From: Staphylothermus sp.
Lineage (GTDB): Archaea; Thermoproteota; Thermoprotei_A; Sulfolobales; Desulfurococcaceae
Direction of reading: 5' to 3'
Length of the DNA: 5,794 nucleotides
NCBI GenBank assembly: GCA_021159785.1
Contig: JAGHDU010000118.1
Span: 1-5,794, forward strand
The notes beneath the pieces are model-generated. The model saw nothing but the letters and a program-made list of their open reading frames with translations, was not told where the DNA came from and searched no databases. Numbering within the stretch: the stretch's first letter is position 1; each line of letters opens with the position of its first letter. Both the position numbers and the translations under genes were made by a program. This document shows, piece after piece, positions 4,694 through 5,794 of the stretch.

Positions 4694-5511
4694 TGCTAGT
4701 TCTCCTTCTCTACCTGGTTGTACTTTTGCTAGTACGAATCCTGTGGTCTTAACGGTTAATTCACTTATTAGCTTTAGGGATTCGAATGCTAGGTCTGATA
4801 TTGTGACTATTCTGTCTTTTCCTTCTTCTGTTACTAATAGTCTTAATACGTTGTTTTCGCTCATTAACTCTACAGCTGCTCTTGCATCATATCCTGATGG
4901 AACCTTTATCAATGCTCCTCTAGCGTAATCAGATACTTTTCCTTCATCAATGGCTCCTGAAGCAACTGCTTCTAAGAAGTCCCATTCTCTTAGAACTCTT
5001 AGTTCTCCACTTGGTGTTCTTACGAATACTTCTGGGACAGCGTTTTCATCCATTGCTTTAGCGGCGATTCTTATTGTTAAATCACCGCTTAATACAACAA
5101 TCTTTCTGAGGGCTCCTTCGATCTTTAATGCTCCATATGGTAATAATTCCCATATCTTTAGAGCTATATGTCTTGGTTCGAGAACACATCGTCAACTACT
5201 GGTATGAATCTTACATTGTTTTTCTTCATTAACTCTAGGGCTTCTACTAAGTTATCTGTTTCTCTAATTGTTATGGGTGTATATGCAGCGTGTTTAGCTA
5301 CTTGGTCCTTAATATTGGCCCCTTGAGCTAAGACTTTTACAAGTCTCCTATACGATAGTACCATCATGGGTCTTCTATAGGCATCATTAACTACAACTCC
5401 AAGAGACCTTGTATCGAGCATTACTTTAGCAGCAGTTGCGAGGATCTGATCACCACTTACAATGGGTAATTTAGTCCACATAACATCCTTGACTAAGGGT
5501 ATGGGGATCAT
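4694..5511 (-). pseudogene. N-terminal part of four-CBS-plus-RAM regulator, frameshifted and cut by the tnpB element
   Basis: ATG at 5511 with GGTGAT 7 bases upstream begins MIPIPLVKDVMWTKLPIVSG. This frame carries CBS1 (about residues 7-62) and CBS2 (67 on) to RFIPVVDD. A one-base loss at 5182-5190 (probably GGT read as GT) shifts the frame; the next continues VLEPRHIALKIWELLPYGAL, CBS3 and CBS4 (to ESLKLI) and the first strand of a RAM domain, TTGFVLAKVQPGREGELA, ending at 4694. From there the open frame runs on for about 95 residues of element sequence to a stop at 4409, which is meaningless protein. The intact protein would be about 335 residues. CBS pairs bind adenine nucleotides and RAM binds small molecules, so a cytoplasmic sensor is likely; no output domain is visible. 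An ATG at 5053 is internal. Confidence 0.85.
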
Positions 5512-5518
5512 CTTTCAT

Positions 5519-5556
5519 CACCCCATGTTTTAGGAGATTTGTTACTCTATATAATA
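5519..5556 (-). promoter_or_regulatory. promoter and ribosome site of the CBS-RAM gene
   Basis: TTATATAG (5554-5547 on the minus strand) lies about 38 bases before the ATG at 5511, which predicts a start near 5525. The ribosome site GGTGAT (5524-5519) falls right at the start of that leader. A second TATA-like sequence, ACTTATAAGC (5582-5573), lies further upstream. Confidence 0.45.
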
Positions 5557-5706
5557 TTTAATTCTTTATGGGGCTTATAAGTATTTGATATTATACAAGA
5601 ATACAATCTCGTATACAGTTATTTGTATGTTTAAAACATTTTCAGAATTTGTAACTTTTTATTAAGGAATGCAAAAGTTTCGTATTATGATTATGTAAAA
5701 GACATT

Positions 5707-5726
5707 ATTTTACAATATTTTACAAT
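5707..5726 (+). repeat. tandem 10-base repeat
   Basis: ATTTTACAAT occurs twice head to tail in the AT-rich spacer downstream of the tRNA. On the tRNA strand it reads as A/T-rich DNA with runs of four A; no terminator hairpin is seen. Possibly only low-complexity DNA. Confidence 0.5.
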
Positions 5727-5758
5727 AGAAGAGAAGATAGTTTATGGAACAATAGAAG

Positions 5759-5794
5759 TGGGCCCGCGGGGATTTGAACCCCGGACCTCCGCCT
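5759..5794 (-). tRNA. tRNA 3' half, cut by the window edge (tRNA-Val likely)
   Basis: On the minus strand the last 36 bases of a tRNA are present: the 3' strand of the anticodon stem (GGCGG), variable loop AGGTC, T arm CGGGG-TTCAAAT-CCCCG, acceptor strand CGGGCCC, and discriminator A. CCA is not encoded, as is usual in archaea. The anticodon lies outside the window. A GGGCCCG acceptor with discriminator A and an AGGTC variable loop fits archaeal tRNA-Val best, but isotype is inference. Confidence 0.9.

Noticed and set aside
5581..5758. A small gene in the spacer before the tRNA
   Set aside because: The stretch is very AT-rich, has stops in all frames at short intervals and no convincing ribosome site.
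1..5794. CRISPR array, toxin-antitoxin operon or defence island
   Set aside because: No regularly spaced repeats and no defence genes were seen. The AbrB-like gene has no toxin partner; its neighbour is tnpB.

Overview
The window looks like chromosome of an AT-rich hyperthermophilic crenarchaeote, most likely Desulfurococcales (Staphylothermus-like). The support is an archaeal translation set (aEF-1beta, a four-CxxC zinc-ribbon protein, Pth2, archaeal-type TruD, an archaeal NusA-like protein), TATA boxes of the TTTATA type about 25 bp before starts, GGTGA-type ribosome sites, a tRNA without encoded CCA, and GC-rich islands that stand out as RNA. The taxonomic placement is inference.

Layout. 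1-600: a minus-strand pair, zinc-ribbon protein then aEF-1beta. 657-2118: a plus-strand pair, pth2 and truD, coupled by an ATGA overlap; truD needs one frameshift near 1117-1125. 2105-2602: a minus-strand NusA-like KH protein, tail to tail with truD. 2603-2970: no protein gene, but a candidate C/D-box guide RNA (minus, about 2718-2786) whose TATA box sits at the right distance, and a GC-rich foldable island (2884-2945). 2971-5511: one minus-strand host gene, a CBS-CBS-CBS-CBS-RAM (Lrp/AsnC effector domain) regulator, cut in two by a mobile element of about 1.53 kb. 5512-5758: AT-rich spacer with the regulator's promoter. 5759-5794: the 3' end of a minus-strand tRNA.

The mobile element (about 3160-4693) is an IS200/IS605-type, tnpB-only (IS1341-like) unit. 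It carries tnpB (minus), a candidate omega RNA over the tnpB 3' end with a terminal hairpin at the junction with the host gene, and, instead of tnpA, a small divergent gene for an AbrB-like protein that shares a TATA box with tnpB. Its limits can be read from the host protein: the RAM domain stops at Gly-Glu-Leu-Ala on one side and resumes at His-Leu-Thr-Leu-Ile-Pro-Glu-Val on the other.

Four reading frames are broken by single-base-scale shifts (truD, the small AbrB-like gene, tnpB, and the CBS part of the regulator), three of them at A runs. So many in less than 6 kb, including in truD, suggests homopolymer sequencing or assembly errors at least as much as real decay. I see no CRISPR array, defence island or wholly new system. 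The most interesting items are the tnpB plus AbrB-like element with its predicted omega RNA, the C/D RNA candidate with an unusual internal hairpin, and the unexplained GC island.
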